Shown: piece by piece, positions 6,450 to 16,184 of the stretch | How the letters are laid out: each line of letters begins with the position of its first letter | How positions within the stretch are numbered: position 1 is the first letter of the stretch | Assembly (NCBI GenBank): GCA_900554815.1 | Contig: USIO01000028.1 | Location: 1-19,215, forward strand | DNA length: 19,215 nucleotides | From: an uncultured Clostridium sp. | GTDB taxonomy: Bacteria > Bacillota > Clostridia > TANB77 > CAG-508 | Direction of reading: 5' to 3' | The notes under the pieces: generated by a model | Databases searched by the model: none | What the model was told of the DNA's origin: nothing | What the model saw: only the letters and a program-made list of their open reading frames with translations | Translations under genes and position numbers: made by a program

Positions 6450-9117
6450 TTAATTTGAACAATAGCTTTTTAGTCTTTTATAAACTTTTTTTCCAAATTT
6501 TATTTCATTTATTTTCTTTTGTATTTCTATAATAATTATTGGTAATATTGAAATGCATACAACATATATCCATTGTTTGCTGTTTAATGGAACAACATCA
6601 AAAATTTTAGATAATGTTGGTATGGTAACTACTCCTATTTGCAAAATTGCTCCTATAAAAAACGCTCCAATTAAATATTTATTTTGAATAAATGACTTAT
6701 TTAAAATGCTCCCTTCACTTTTTATATTAAAACTATGGACTAATTCTAATATGCCTAAACTAACAAATGCCATTGTTCTTCCTACATTTAAACCATATAG
6801 GTTGTTTCCAATGGAAAATGCCAATAATGTTAAGGAGCCAACCATTACACCTTCTATAAAAATTTTTCCCCATAATCCATCTGCAAATAATCCCTTTTTA
6901 GAATTAATTGGTTGTTTTTCCATAATGTATTTATCGATTGGCTCTAATCCTAAGGCAATAGCTGGTAAAGAATCAGTTACTAAATTAACCCACAATAATT
7001 GTATAGCAATTAATGGTGCATCATATCCTAATAATAATCCCATAAAAATTGTTACAATTTCCCCAATATTAGTTGATAGTAAAAAATGGATTGTCTTTTT
7101 TATGTTTTCAAAAATATGCCTTCCCTCTTTTACTGCTTCAACAATTGTTACAAAATTATCATCGGCTAAAATCATATCTGATGCATTTTTGGCAACGTCT
7201 GTCCCCCCTTTCCCCATTGACACACCAATATCTGCGCATTTTAAAGCAGGTGCATCATTTACTCCGATCTCCTGTCATTGCAACTACTTTTTTATTTGCT
7301 TGAAAAGCTTTTACAATTTTAACCTTATGTTCAGGAGATACTCTTGCAAATACAGAATAATTCATAATTTCTTTTTCTAATTTTTCTTGTGGCATCTTAT
7401 CTAGTTGTTCTCCTGTAATTGCCATATTGCCTTCTTTTAATATATTTAATTCTCTTGCAATTGCAGAAGCTGTTTCAATATGATCCCCTGTTATCATTAT
7501 AGTTTTAATGCCTGCTTTGTTACAAGTTTGTATTGCATCTTTTACTCCATCTCTTATTGGATCAATCATACCAATTAATCCCACAAAAGTTAAATTAGCT
7601 TCTATAGTATTAGCATCTATTTTATTTGGCAAATAATCTATATCATTATATGCTATTCCAATAACTCGTAAAGCATTACTTGCCATATTGTTGTTTACTT
7701 TATTAATTTGTTGTATTTTGTTAGAATCAAGTAGAAAAGTTTTAGTATTTTCATAATATTTAGTGCACTTTTTTAATAAAAAATCTGGTGCACCTTTTGT
7801 GATAACACGATATTTATTCCCCATCTTATGAATTGTAGTCATTAATTTTCTGGAAGATTCAAAAGGAATTTCTTTTAGTCTTGGCATTTTTTGGCATAGT
7901 TCTTCTTGGGTAATATTATTTTCTAGTCCTGCATTAGTAATAGCACTTTCTGTAGAGCTTCCATAAGCTACAAATTTTCCATTTTCGTATTTTACATTAC
8001 TGTTGTTACACATAACACCTAGTTCTAGTATAAATTTATTATTTGCAACACTATTTGGTATATTTTCATTACAATTTGTTATTTGTACTACTCTCATTTT
8101 GTTTTGTGTTAATGTTCCAGTTTTATCTGAACAAATAATTTGACTACTTCCTAAAGTTTCCACTGCTGGTAATTTTCTAATAATTGCATTTTTTTTTGCC
8201 ATTTTTGTAACACCAATTGAAAGCATAACTGTTACAATGGCAGGTAGCCCTTCTGGAATGGCTGCAACAGCTAGCCCAACAGATGTCATAAACATTTGTC
8301 CTACTGGAATTTTTTTAATAACACCTATAAAGAAAATTAGTAGGCATATAAATAATGCTACAAGTCCTAATTTTTTTCCAACCTCAGCAAGTTTTAGCTG
8401 CAAAGGGGTATCTGGGGAAGAATCTTCTAAAATCAGTTTCGCAATTTTTCCTACTTTTGTTTGCATTCCTGTATTGCATACAATTCCTTCTCCATGTCCT
8501 GCAACAATAACAGTTGTAGCAAATGCCATGTTTACCATGTCCCCTGTAGGAATTTTTTGTTTTAAAATACTATGTTCATTTTTAAATATTGGATGATTTT
8601 CTCCTGTTAATGTCGCTTCTTCAATTTGTAAATCAAATGTTTTTGTTAGTCTTATATCTGCTGGGACAAAATTTCCTGTTTCTAAAATAACTATGTCTCC
8701 AGCTACAACTTGGCTACTTGGTATTTGTATTATTTTTCCATTTCTTTTTACTTTTGCAACAGGAGCAGACATTTTCTTTAGGGCTTCTAATGATTTTTCT
8801 GCTTTATATTCTTGTATTAATCCTATAAAGGCATTAAACACTACTATTGCTACTATAATAATAGAGTCTATATATTCTCCAGTTTTTTCTATATATGCCA
8901 TAACTGCTGAAATTATTGCTGCCATTAAAAGAATAATAATCATAAAGTCATTAAATTGCTCCAAAAAGCGAATAAAAATACTTTTTTTTCTGCTTTCTTT
9001 TAATTTATTCTCTCCATTTTCCAATAATCTTTTTTTTGCTTCTTGGTCAGATAGTCCATAATTTTGGTTTGTCTTGAATTTTTTCTCGGTTTCTTCTGTT
9101 GTCATAGTGTGCCACAT
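6450..9117 (-). CDS. Cation-transporting P-type ATPase, Ca2+ (SERCA-like) family, needs one +1 shift at CGG
   Basis: This P2-type pump probably exports Ca2+ across the cytoplasmic membrane. Read as complement(6450..7265, 7267..9117) it is 888 aa, the normal length. It has an N-terminal cation-ATPase domain and the actuator loop TGEN (171-174; usually TGES). PEGLP (288-292) lies in M4, D331-K-T-G-T-L-T is the phosphorylation site, and KGAPDFLL is in the nucleotide domain. The hinge motif TGDGVNDAP spans the break, and C-terminal helices follow. The raw frame ends two residues after a CGG codon at 7266-7264. Skipping its C restores TGDGVNDAPALKCADIGVSMG, which is invariant in P-type ATPases. 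The ATG at 9117 follows GGAGG by eight bases, so I prefer it to the GTG at 9132. The ion preference is inferred from PEGLP and overall type. Confidence 0.93.
7263..7266 (-). other. CGGA +1 recoding site in the Ca2+-ATPase gene
   Basis: The in-frame context is GAT CGG AGT. Reading GAT-(C)-GGA-GTA restores MTGDGVNDAP. The glycine after TGD is essentially invariant in P-type ATPases, so the decoded residue can be inferred with unusual confidence. Confidence 0.9.
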
Positions 9118-9226
9118 TTTATTAACCTCCACATTAAATATATTTTAATATTATATATATGTGGACAATCTATTTTTAGTACAAGTTTTAATTATTTTTC
9201 TACTGTTTTTAATTTTTAAGCAAAAA

Positions 9227-9292
9227 ATAAAATCAGCATAGTTATTATATAAAAAGAAATAAAATTTATTTTTTATAGCTTGCTGATTTTAT
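9227..9292 (-). terminator. Probable terminator after smc
   Basis: ATAAAATCAGCA (9227-9238) pairs with TGCTGATTTTAT (9281-9292), and further A/T pairing is possible within the 42-nt loop. It lies directly after the smc stop. Confidence 0.5.
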
Positions 9293-9296
9293 ATAA

Positions 9297-12200
9297 TTAT
9301 TTTAATTTCATTGATAATAGTTTGCTAATTCCATTTTCTTCCATGGTAATTCCATAAACTGTATCTGCAACTTCCATTGTTCCTTTTCTATGGGTAATAA
9401 TTAAAAATTGGGTTTGTTTTGCAAATTGTTTTAAATAATCTGCAAATCGGTATACATTAACATCATCTAATGCTGCTTCTATTTCATCTAATATGCAAAA
9501 TGGTGCTGGGTTTATTTTTAATATTGCAAATAAAAGTGCAATTGCTGTAAAAGCTTTTTCTCCGCCAGATAATAGCATCATATTTTGTAGTTTTTTTCCT
9601 GGTGGTTGAACTTCTATTTCAATTCCGCATTCTAATACATTAGTTTCATCTGTTAATGTTAGCTCTGCATAGCCTCCTCCAAATAATTGCATAAATGTTT
9701 CTTTAAAGTTTTTGTTTATTAATTTAAATTGGCTTGTAAATTGTTCCTTCATGTTTGCAGTCATTTCGGCTATCATTTTCTTTAATTTTGTGCTTGAATT
9801 TTCTAAGTCTAGCCTTTGTTCACAAATAAAGTCATATCTTTGTTTTGTTTGTTTATATTCTTCTATTGAGTCTATATTAATACTGCCTAAAGATTTTATT
9901 TCGTTTCTTAAATAATTTGCTTTTTGAGTTGTTAATTGTATGTTTTCTGGCTTAGTATATTCTGTAGCATTATTGGGAGTAAGTTCGTATTCTTCCCACA
10001 TTTTGTTAATTATATTTTCTATTTCTAGTTCGGTTTTTGATTTTTTTAATTCAATTTTACTAATTTGTTGTTTTATATTGTCTATTATTTTTTCTTGCTC
10101 TTTTTGGTTGTTTTCTGTTTTATTTTGTTCATCGTTTTTGGATGTTCTTAGTTCTTTTAGTTGTACTAGTGTTACACTACTATTTCCAAGCTCTTCCTCG
10201 GTTTTTTTAATTTCTTCTTGCTTGTCTTTAATTGTTTGTTTTAGCTCTTCATTTTCATTCAAAATTGACTGTCTTAATTGTTTTTTATTATTTATGCTAA
10301 CATTATTGTTTTGCATTTCTTGTTCTATTCTTTGCACAATTTCGTTTATAGAATTTTGGCTTTCATCAAAAGAAGATACCGAAATTTTTAAATTAGTAAT
10401 ATTAAAGTTTAAGTCATTAATATATTTTTGATTATCTGTATTTAAAGAAACAAATTCTGTAATTGTTTTATTTAATTGCTCATTTTCTTTTTCAATATTA
10501 GAAATTTCCTTTTCAATGGTTTGTTTAATAAAGTTAATGTTTTGCCTTTCTTCAATATTTTTTTGTTGTTCTTCTTTTAATTTATCTCTTCTTTCTTCTA
10601 ATTTTAAAACATTTTCTTCTAAAGATAATATCTTTTGTTTTTCTGTTGCATAAATAATTTCTGTATCTGCAATTTGTTTTTCTAATCCAGAAGCCTCTTC
10701 TAAAAGGATTTCAATACTTGTAATATAGTCTTGTTTTTCCTGTTTTATTTTTTGCAATTGTTCTTGCTCTTGTTGTATTTGTTTTTCTAAGTACTTAATC
10801 TCCTCCTTTCTTCCTAAAATGTTAACTGTTTTTGTTGCAATAGAGCCACCTGTTATGCTTCCAGATGAATTAATTACATCACCTTTTAAAGTGATAATCT
10901 TAAATCCATAGTTGTTTTGTTTTGCCAGTGCAATTGCTACATCCATATTTTCTACTACTACTGTTCTTCCAAGTAAGTTTAAAATAATGTTGTCATAAAT
11001 TGAATTATATTTTACCAAATCACTAGCAATTCCAATAACACCTGTTATATTTTTTTGATTAATTTTCTCTAATTTTTTGCCTTTTATAGAAGAAATTGGT
11101 AAAAAGGATGCTCTTCCCAAATTATTTTTTCTTAAATGTTCTATAAGTTTTTGTGCTGTTTTTTCTGTATCTGTTACAATATTTTGTAAACTCTGTCCGA
11201 GGCTCATTTCTATAGCTGTTTCATATTCTTTAGAAACAGTTAACAGATTAGCTAATACTCCATGCACTCCTTTGGCAAGTTCCGTATTTCTTTCGCAATC
11301 TAATAGCAAAGATTTAACACTTTTGTAATATCCCTCTTTTTCTTTTTCGGTTTCGCTTAAAAATTGGTATCTTGATTGTTTTAGTCTTATAGCATTTTCT
11401 GTTTGATAAATAATGCTATTATACTTTTCTATTTTTTTATCGCTTTCATCTTTCTTTTTATAAATTTCGTCTGCTGCATTTTTTACTTTTTGCCTTCTAG
11501 ATTCAATTTCTGTAAAAGTTTTTGAGATTTCTAATTTGTTTACTCTTTGTTCGTCTAATTCAGAAATAATATTACTTAGTTCTTCTTTAATTGATTTATC
11601 TCTTTTTTCTAAGTTTTCTAAATTTGCATTTTGAGTATTAATTTGATTTAATTTTTCATATCTTAAATCTGTGTTAAATTCTACCTTTTGTTTTTGCTCT
11701 TCTATTTTAATTTCTTTTTCCGATAGTTTAGAGGTTAGTTCTTCTAATTCTTTTTGTTTTTTATTTAGTTCATATTCAAACTTATTTTTGTTTTCATTTA
11801 AGTTTTGTTTTTTACTAGATTTTTGTTCTTTTTCTTCTAATAACTGCTTAGTTTTTTCTTCTAATTCCTGTATTTCTTTTAAGTATCTTTCATAATTTTC
11901 ATTGTTAACTTCTATTCTCTCTTTTGCAACATTAATTTGTGAATTTAATCTTTCTATTTTGTTTGTACTTTCAAATCCTATATTCTGAATTTCTTCTATT
12001 TTTATGTTTAAGTCTTCTATTTCTTTTTTTAGTTTTTCTCTTAGTTCTTGTATTTTTTCTTTTTCATTTTCTTCTTTGCTTAATTGTTCATTTAATATAT
12101 TTAGATTGTTTTCTATATTTTCTAGTTTTTGTTTTTCTTCTTCAATATTGTATATAAATAATCCTACCTCTACATTTTTTAGTTTTTCTCGTAAGTCTAA

Positions 12201-12845
12201 AAATTTTTTTGCTTTTTCAGATTGTGCTTTTAGAGGTTCAATTTTTCCCTCAATTTCAGATAAAATATCATTAATTCTTAATAAGTTTAATTTTGTTTGC
12301 TCTAATTTTTTTTCTGCTTCTTGTTTTCTTGCTCTATATTTTACAATTCCAGAAGCTTCTTCAAATATGTGACGTCTGTCTTCTGATTTATTGCTTAATA
12401 TTTCATCTATTTTTCCTTGACCAATAATAGAATATCCATCTTTGCCGATTCCAGTGTCCATAAAAAGTTCTAAAATATCTTTTAATCTGCAGGGTGTTTT
12501 GTTAATAAAATATCCTGTTTCCCCACTTCGATATATTCTTCTTGTTACTGTTACTTCTGCATATTCAATTGGTAGCTTCCCATCCTGATTATCAAAAACA
12601 ATAGAACATTCCGCATAGCCTAATGATTTTCTATTTTGAGTTCCAGCAAAAATAATGTCTTCAGATTTTGCTCCTCTTAAAGACTTCATACTTTGCTCCC
12701 CTAATACCCATTTAATAGCATCTGAAATATTACTCTTACCAGAACCATTTGGTCCTATAACAGAAGTAATTCCTGGTAAAAACTCTAATACAGTTTTATC
12801 TGCAAAAGATTTAAATCCATATAATTCTAATCTTTTTAAGTACAT
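9297..12845 (-). CDS. smc: Chromosome partition protein SMC
   Basis: This 1182-aa condensin ATPase loads on and compacts DNA with ScpA/ScpB. The N-terminal head has YGFKSFADKT and Walker A GPNGSGKSN (31-39), then the Q-loop region. Long coiled coils (about 170-500 and 680-1020) flank a hinge (about 520-640) containing GVLANLL and SSGSITGGSI. The C-terminal head carries LLSGGEKAFTAIALLFA (ABC signature, about 1090) and the Walker B/D-loop CILDEIEAALDD (about 1115-1126). The length is typical. It is intact across 3.5 kb: eight CGG trinucleotides occur in sense, all out of frame. Its promoter, ribosome binding site (AGGAAGAG) and terminator mark a single-gene unit here, without the rnc or ftsY neighbours often seen in Bacillota. 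Confidence 0.98.
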   Translation of the reverse strand: MYLKRLELYGFKSFADKTVLEFLPGITSVIGPNGSGKSNISDAIKWVLGEQSMKSLRGAKSEDIIFAGTQNRKSLGYAECSIVFDNQDGKLPIEYAEVTVTRRIYRSGETGYFINKTPCRLKDILELFMDTGIGKDGYSIIGQGKIDEILSNKSEDRRHIFEEASGIVKYRARKQEAEKKLEQTKLNLLRINDILSEIEGKIEPLKAQSEKAKKFLDLREKLKNVEVGLFIYNIEEEKQKLENIENNLNILNEQLSKEENEKEKIQELREKLKKEIEDLNIKIEEIQNIGFESTNKIERLNSQINVAKERIEVNNENYERYLKEIQELEEKTKQLLEEKEQKSSKKQNLNENKNKFEYELNKKQKELEELTSKLSEKEIKIEEQKQKVEFNTDLRYEKLNQINTQNANLENLEKRDKSIKEELSNIISELDEQRVNKLEISKTFTEIESRRQKVKNAADEIYKKKDESDKKIEKYNSIIYQTENAIRLKQSRYQFLSETEKEKEGYYKSVKSLLLDCERNTELAKGVHGVLANLLTVSKEYETAIEMSLGQSLQNIVTDTEKTAQKLIEHLRKNNLGRASFLPISSIKGKKLEKINQKNITGVIGIASDLVKYNSIYDNIILNLLGRTVVVENMDVAIALAKQNNYGFKIITLKGDVINSSGSITGGSIATKTVNILGRKEEIKYLEKQIQQEQEQLQKIKQEKQDYITSIEILLEEASGLEKQIADTEIIYATEKQKILSLEENVLKLEERRDKLKEEQQKNIEERQNINFIKQTIEKEISNIEKENEQLNKTITEFVSLNTDNQKYINDLNFNITNLKISVSSFDESQNSINEIVQRIEQEMQNNNVSINNKKQLRQSILNENEELKQTIKDKQEEIKKTEEELGNSSVTLVQLKELRTSKNDEQNKTENNQKEQEKIIDNIKQQISKIELKKSKTELEIENIINKMWEEYELTPNNATEYTKPENIQLTTQKANYLRNEIKSLGSINIDSIEEYKQTKQRYDFICEQRLDLENSSTKLKKMIAEMTANMKEQFTSQFKLINKNFKETFMQLFGGGYAELTLTDETNVLECGIEIEVQPPGKKLQNMMLLSGGEKAFTAIALLFAILKINPAPFCILDEIEAALDDVNVYRFADYLKQFAKQTQFLIITHRKGTMEVADTVYGITMEENGISKLLSMKLK

Positions 12846-12877
12846 TTCTTCTCTTCCTTTTTCCTTAATCTTTCATT

Positions 12878-12906
12878 ATCATACACGAAAAAAACTGTTT
12901 TTACAA
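12878..12906 (-). promoter_or_regulatory. smc promoter
   Basis: TTGTAA (12906-12901), a 17-bp spacer and TATGAT (12883-12878) lie 33 bp upstream of the smc start. Confidence 0.65.
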
Positions 12907-12951
12907 TATTTTTATTATTTAAAAATGCAATTTATCTTTTAAAATTAATGA

Positions 12952-12980
12952 TTGATTTTATTTAGTTTTGGATATAAAAT
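12952..12980 (+). promoter_or_regulatory. Promoter of the HD-GYP gene
   Basis: TTGATT (12952-12957), a 17-bp spacer and TAAAAT (12975-12980) lie about 32 bp upstream of the ATG. It is divergent from the smc promoter. Confidence 0.5.
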
Positions 12981-13011
12981 ATTAGGTATTAGAAAAGTAG
13001 GAGGATTTTTC

Positions 13012-13926
13012 ATGAAAAATAATGATATTGATTTTTATGATTCTACTGCTATAAAATCTTATAATTTAGATGCAGCTATGAAGTATCAGTTAAATATTTT
13101 AGGAACCTTAGATGTTTTTACTCGTAAGCATTCTGAAAATGTTGCTAATTTAACTTGTAGGTTATGTCAATACTTACATCTAAATAAATCTTTTACTATT
13201 TACTGTACTATTTGTGCTTATTTACATGATATTGGTAAGTCTTTTATTCCTGCAAGTATTCTACAAAAGCAAGGAAAATTAACAGAAGAAGAATACAATA
13301 TAATGAAAACACATACTACAATAGGATATAAAATTTGTTTTGAAGATTTAAAATTACGTCCATATATTGCAGGCCCTTTATATCATCATGAGGGACTTGA
13401 TGGAAGTGGGTATCCTAATGGATTAACTGAAAAGGATATTCCTTTAGAAGGTCAAATTATTCGTGTTGCAGATGAATATGATGCTATTACTAGTAAAAGA
13501 CAATATAAGTCTCATGTTGGTATTAGTGAAACTTTAAAAATTCTTATAGAAAATGCTACTCCTAACCCAAATATTAATCCTAAGGTTGGAAAAATTAATA
13601 AAAAAATTGTACGTTGTTTATTAAAAGTTGTTATTGATGATACAGAATACGAAATTAGCCAAATATATGATTATTTAAGTTTTTTAAAAAAACAAATTAA
13701 ACGTTTAAAACAAATTAAAAATTATTACCAGAAAATGAATTCTGCAAGTAATCAAAAGAAAAAAGAATATTTTTTAGAAGGAATAAAATTATTGTTTCAT
13801 GATGGAGAAAATATAGATAATTTTTTAAATGTTTTAAAAGAATATGAAGATGCGTTACAAAATAGGCAACTTATTATTGATAATTTATTTGAAGAGGTAA
13901 AAAAAATAAAACAACTAAAACTTTAA
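13012..13926 (+). CDS. HD-GYP domain protein, probable cyclic-di-GMP phosphodiesterase
   Basis: This is the only plus-strand gene, 304 aa. The HD-GYP domain occupies about residues 25-190: H40 (TRKHSENV), the H72-D73 pair (LHDIGKSFIP), H101 (MKTHTTIGY), H125-H126-E (YHHEGLDGSGYP, with the GYP loop at 133-135) and VADEYDAIT. These are the metal ligands of the family, which hydrolyses cyclic di-GMP or related dinucleotides. The C-terminal 110 residues are basic, helical and predicted coiled coil, matching nothing I recognise. There is no membrane segment or receiver domain, so it is cytosolic with no obvious sensor. ATG 13012 lies six bases after AGGAGG (GGAGGATTTTTCATG), so the longer upstream frame is rejected. 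It contains no CGG codon. Confidence 0.9.
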   Translation: MKNNDIDFYDSTAIKSYNLDAAMKYQLNILGTLDVFTRKHSENVANLTCRLCQYLHLNKSFTIYCTICAYLHDIGKSFIPASILQKQGKLTEEEYNIMKTHTTIGYKICFEDLKLRPYIAGPLYHHEGLDGSGYPNGLTEKDIPLEGQIIRVADEYDAITSKRQYKSHVGISETLKILIENATPNPNINPKVGKINKKIVRCLLKVVIDDTEYEISQIYDYLSFLKKQIKRLKQIKNYYQKMNSASNQKKKEYFLEGIKLLFHDGENIDNFLNVLKEYEDALQNRQLIIDNLFEEVKKIKQLKL

Positions 13927-13955
13927 TGCTGTTTTATAATATAATAATTATATTA

Positions 13956-13997
13956 TAGTGTAGTATATAAAGTACTAAAGCTTTTTATACTACACTA
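13956..13997. terminator. Bidirectional terminator between convergent genes
   Basis: TAGTGTAGTATA (13956-13967) pairs with TATACTACACTA (13986-13997), with extra pairing inside the loop. It separates the plus-strand HD-GYP gene from the minus-strand mazF-type gene. Confidence 0.75.
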
Positions 13998-14006
13998 ATT
14001 TATTTT

Positions 14007-14360
14007 TTAACCAAATGGTACATTTAAACTGATTCCTAATGCATTGTTAATTTTATCCATAATAGTTTGATCATTAATATGTCCAATTTTTTCTTTTAGC
14101 CTGCTTTTGTCAATTGTTCTAATTTGTTCTGCTAATACTACTGAATCGGATTTTAGTCCAAATTCTTCTGAACCAATTTCTATATGAGTGGGTAGTCTAT
14201 TTTTATTCATTTGAGACGTAATAGCTGCAGCTATTACTGTTGGGCTATATTTATTTCCTGTGTCATTTTGTATTATTAGAACTGGTCGTATTCCACCTTG
14301 TTCTGAGCCAACAACAGGACTCAAATCTGCGTAAAACATATCTCCTCTTTTTATTGTCAT
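14007..14360 (-). CDS. ndoA: MazF/EndoA-type mRNA endoribonuclease (toxin family)
   Basis: This 117-aa PemK/MazF-fold RNase cleaves single-stranded RNA at a short specific sequence. The family features are the start IKRGDMFYADLSPVVGSEQGG, RPVLIIQNDTGNKYSPTVI, the SQMNKNRLPTHIEI segment, and VLAEQIRTIDKSRL. It is close to the Bacillus EndoA (NdoA) type. The usual ribbon-helix-helix antitoxin gene is not upstream: the 163 bp before the start contain no reading frame, and the next gene is unrelated. The antitoxin may lie elsewhere, or the protein may be controlled another way. ATG follows AGGAG. Confidence 0.93.
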   Translation of the reverse strand: MTIKRGDMFYADLSPVVGSEQGGIRPVLIIQNDTGNKYSPTVIAAAITSQMNKNRLPTHIEIGSEEFGLKSDSVVLAEQIRTIDKSRLKEKIGHINDQTIMDKINNALGISLNVPFG

Positions 14361-14523
14361 TTGCTTTCACTCCTGCTATTTCTATATTTCAATCTTATAT
14401 TTTTTTATATTTTAAATATTTAAGATAAAAATAGATTACAGAAGAGCTTTATTATCTTTTTGTATAAACATTGCATTTTTTATATATGAATTACTATATG
14501 TTAAATTCTAAAATATAAATTTC

Positions 14524-15141
14524 TTACAATAATCCAATTTCTATCTCATTATATAATATGTAAACTAGTACATTTTGTGTGTTATCTTTTATTTCTAATT
14601 TTATTGGTTTTTTTGTTTTTTTGTCTACATATAAGACCTTTTTGGTCAAATACCTATTTTCATTTTTAACTGTTGTTTCTAGCACAACTTGGTTTTCTTC
14701 TTCTTTTAAATTAGCATCTGCTGAATTTTTATAGTCTTCAATAAAGTCATATAGACTTAGTTGGTTGCTAGCAATATACTTATAGTTTGCATAAATTTTG
14801 CTTACATTTAAATTACTATTTTCTATTTTTAGGTCTTTACCATTATAAGTAATTATTGTTCCTTTTATTGTGTTTGGTTCTAATACTTCACTATAAAATT
14901 GTCCATTGTTATATTCTTGTTTTATTTTATATTTATTTGTAGTTTTATTGCTATTAATAGTTATATCCACTACTGCACTATATTTACTAATATTTAAAAT
15001 ATATTTTTGTATATCTTCACAAGAAGATATATTACTCATATTATTTCCGAAAATTTCTATTTTATAATTATTTTGAATAAAAATTATAATTAAAAGAACA
15101 AGTAAAATTATAGTAGCAGAAGTAAAAATTTTTTTTATCAT
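14524..15141 (-). CDS. Membrane-anchored LolA-like protein, function unknown
   Basis: The protein is 205 aa from ATG 15141, which lies six bases after GGAGG. The longer TTG-initiated frame (15159) would begin upstream of that site. One N-terminal membrane helix (about residues 9-22) has no lipobox cysteine behind it. The extracytoplasmic part shows repeated beta strands (AVVDITINSNKTTNKYKIKQEY, GTIITYNGKDLKIEN, VVLETTVKNEN, KKVLYVDKKTKKPIKLEIKD). That pattern resembles the LolA/LolB fold of Gram-positive lipoproteins such as the GerS group in Clostridia. This assignment rests on pattern only. The gene sits directly behind the terminator of the minD-minE-rodA-dus unit. Confidence 0.6.
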   Translation of the reverse strand: MIKKIFTSATIILLVLLIIIFIQNNYKIEIFGNNMSNISSCEDIQKYILNISKYSAVVDITINSNKTTNKYKIKQEYNNGQFYSEVLEPNTIKGTIITYNGKDLKIENSNLNVSKIYANYKYIASNQLSLYDFIEDYKNSADANLKEEENQVVLETTVKNENRYLTKKVLYVDKKTKKPIKLEIKDNTQNVLVYILYNEIEIGLL

Positions 15142-15159
15142 TTTTTGCCTCCAATACAA

Positions 15160-15190
15160 AAACTAGAATAACAAATTGTTATTCTAGTTT
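15160..15190 (-). terminator. Terminator of the minD-minE-rodA-dus unit
   Basis: A 13-bp stem (15160-15172 with 15178-15190) lies just after the dus stop. In the minus direction it is followed by TTTTTG. Confidence 0.8.
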
Positions 15191-15192
15191 AT

Positions 15193-16167
15193 TCATATTG
15201 TTTTAAAATATTCTTTTAAAGCTTTTTCTAACTCTGCTACTGTTTCTATTTTGTTTATTTCTACTCTAAATTTGCTTGCATCTTTTAATCCTTTTATGTA
15301 CCAGCTTATATGTTTTCGTAATTCTTTTACTCCAACTTTTTCGCCTTTTTCTTCTACTTCTAATTCAATATGTTTTAAAATTTTTTTTAGTTTTTCTTCA
15401 TTTGTTGGTTCTGGTATTATTGTGCCATCTCTTAAATATGTAATTATTTGCTCTAATATCCAAGGACTACCAAGAGTAGCTCTTCCAATCATAATTCCAT
15501 CTACACCTGTATATTCTAGCATTTGCTTTGCTGTCTTTGGGTTAATTATATCTCCATTTCCTATTACTGGTATTTTAACTGCTTGTTTTACTTTTTTAAT
15601 AATTTCTAAGTCTACAGTACCACTATAAAATTTCTCTCTTGTTCTTCCATGTATTGTTATACAAGATACTCCTGCATTTTGGGCTATTTTTGCTACATCT
15701 ATTGCAACAATATTTTTTTCATCCCAACCTTTTCTTATTTTTATGCTAACTGGTACTTCTGAATTTTTTACAACTTTATTTAAGATTTCTTCTATTAGAT
15801 TTAATTTTAATAATAATTTACTGCCATCTCCATTTTTTACTACTTTTGGAGCAGGACATCCTAAATTAATATCTAATACTTCGCATTTGCTACTTAGTTG
15901 TTTTGCTACAATCCCCATTATTTCTGGCTCACTGCCAAAAATTTGTATTCCAATAGGTTTTTTTTCGTTTTTCATATTTAATAACAATTTTGTTTTTTCA
16001 TCATTATAGTACAATGCTTTTGCACTAACCATTTCTGTATATACCAGGCTTGGTCCATATTCTTTTGCTATTTTTCTAAATGCTAAATCTGTTATACCTG
16101 CCATTGGTGCTAATAAAATATTATTTTTTAATTCTAAATCTCCTATTTTTAATTTATGTAATAGCAT
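15193..16167 (-). CDS. dus: tRNA-dihydrouridine synthase (DusB-like)
   Basis: This 324-aa flavoenzyme reduces uridines in the tRNA D-loop using FMN and NADPH. The TIM barrel starts ILLAPMAGITDLAFR (FMN site). The catalytic cysteine is C104 in DINLGCPAPKVVKNGDGSKLL. Later motifs are VSIKIRKGWD, ITIHGRTREKFYSG (FMN phosphate and Arg contacts), IPVIGNGDI and GIMIGRATLGSPWI. A C-terminal helical tRNA-binding domain follows. The length is normal and the gene intact. It begins 17 bp after rodA with AAGGTG upstream, so it is the last gene of the minD-minE-rodA unit and is closed by the hairpin at 15160-15190. Confidence 0.95.
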   Translation of the reverse strand: MLLHKLKIGDLELKNNILLAPMAGITDLAFRKIAKEYGPSLVYTEMVSAKALYYNDEKTKLLLNMKNEKKPIGIQIFGSEPEIMGIVAKQLSSKCEVLDINLGCPAPKVVKNGDGSKLLLKLNLIEEILNKVVKNSEVPVSIKIRKGWDEKNIVAIDVAKIAQNAGVSCITIHGRTREKFYSGTVDLEIIKKVKQAVKIPVIGNGDIINPKTAKQMLEYTGVDGIMIGRATLGSPWILEQIITYLRDGTIIPEPTNEEKLKKILKHIELEVEEKGEKVGVKELRKHISWYIKGLKDASKFRVEINKIETVAELEKALKEYFKTI

Positions 16168-16184
16168 GTTTCACCTTCTTAATT

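Noticed and set aside
6450..7223. Independent membrane protein starting MSMGKGGTDVAK
   Set aside because: This is the C-terminal part of the P-type ATPase. GVSMGKGGTDVAK is internal to the family and continuous after the +1 shift.
14361..14523. Short antitoxin gene upstream of the MazF-type gene
   Set aside because: No open frame with a ribosome binding site exists in either strand of this gap.
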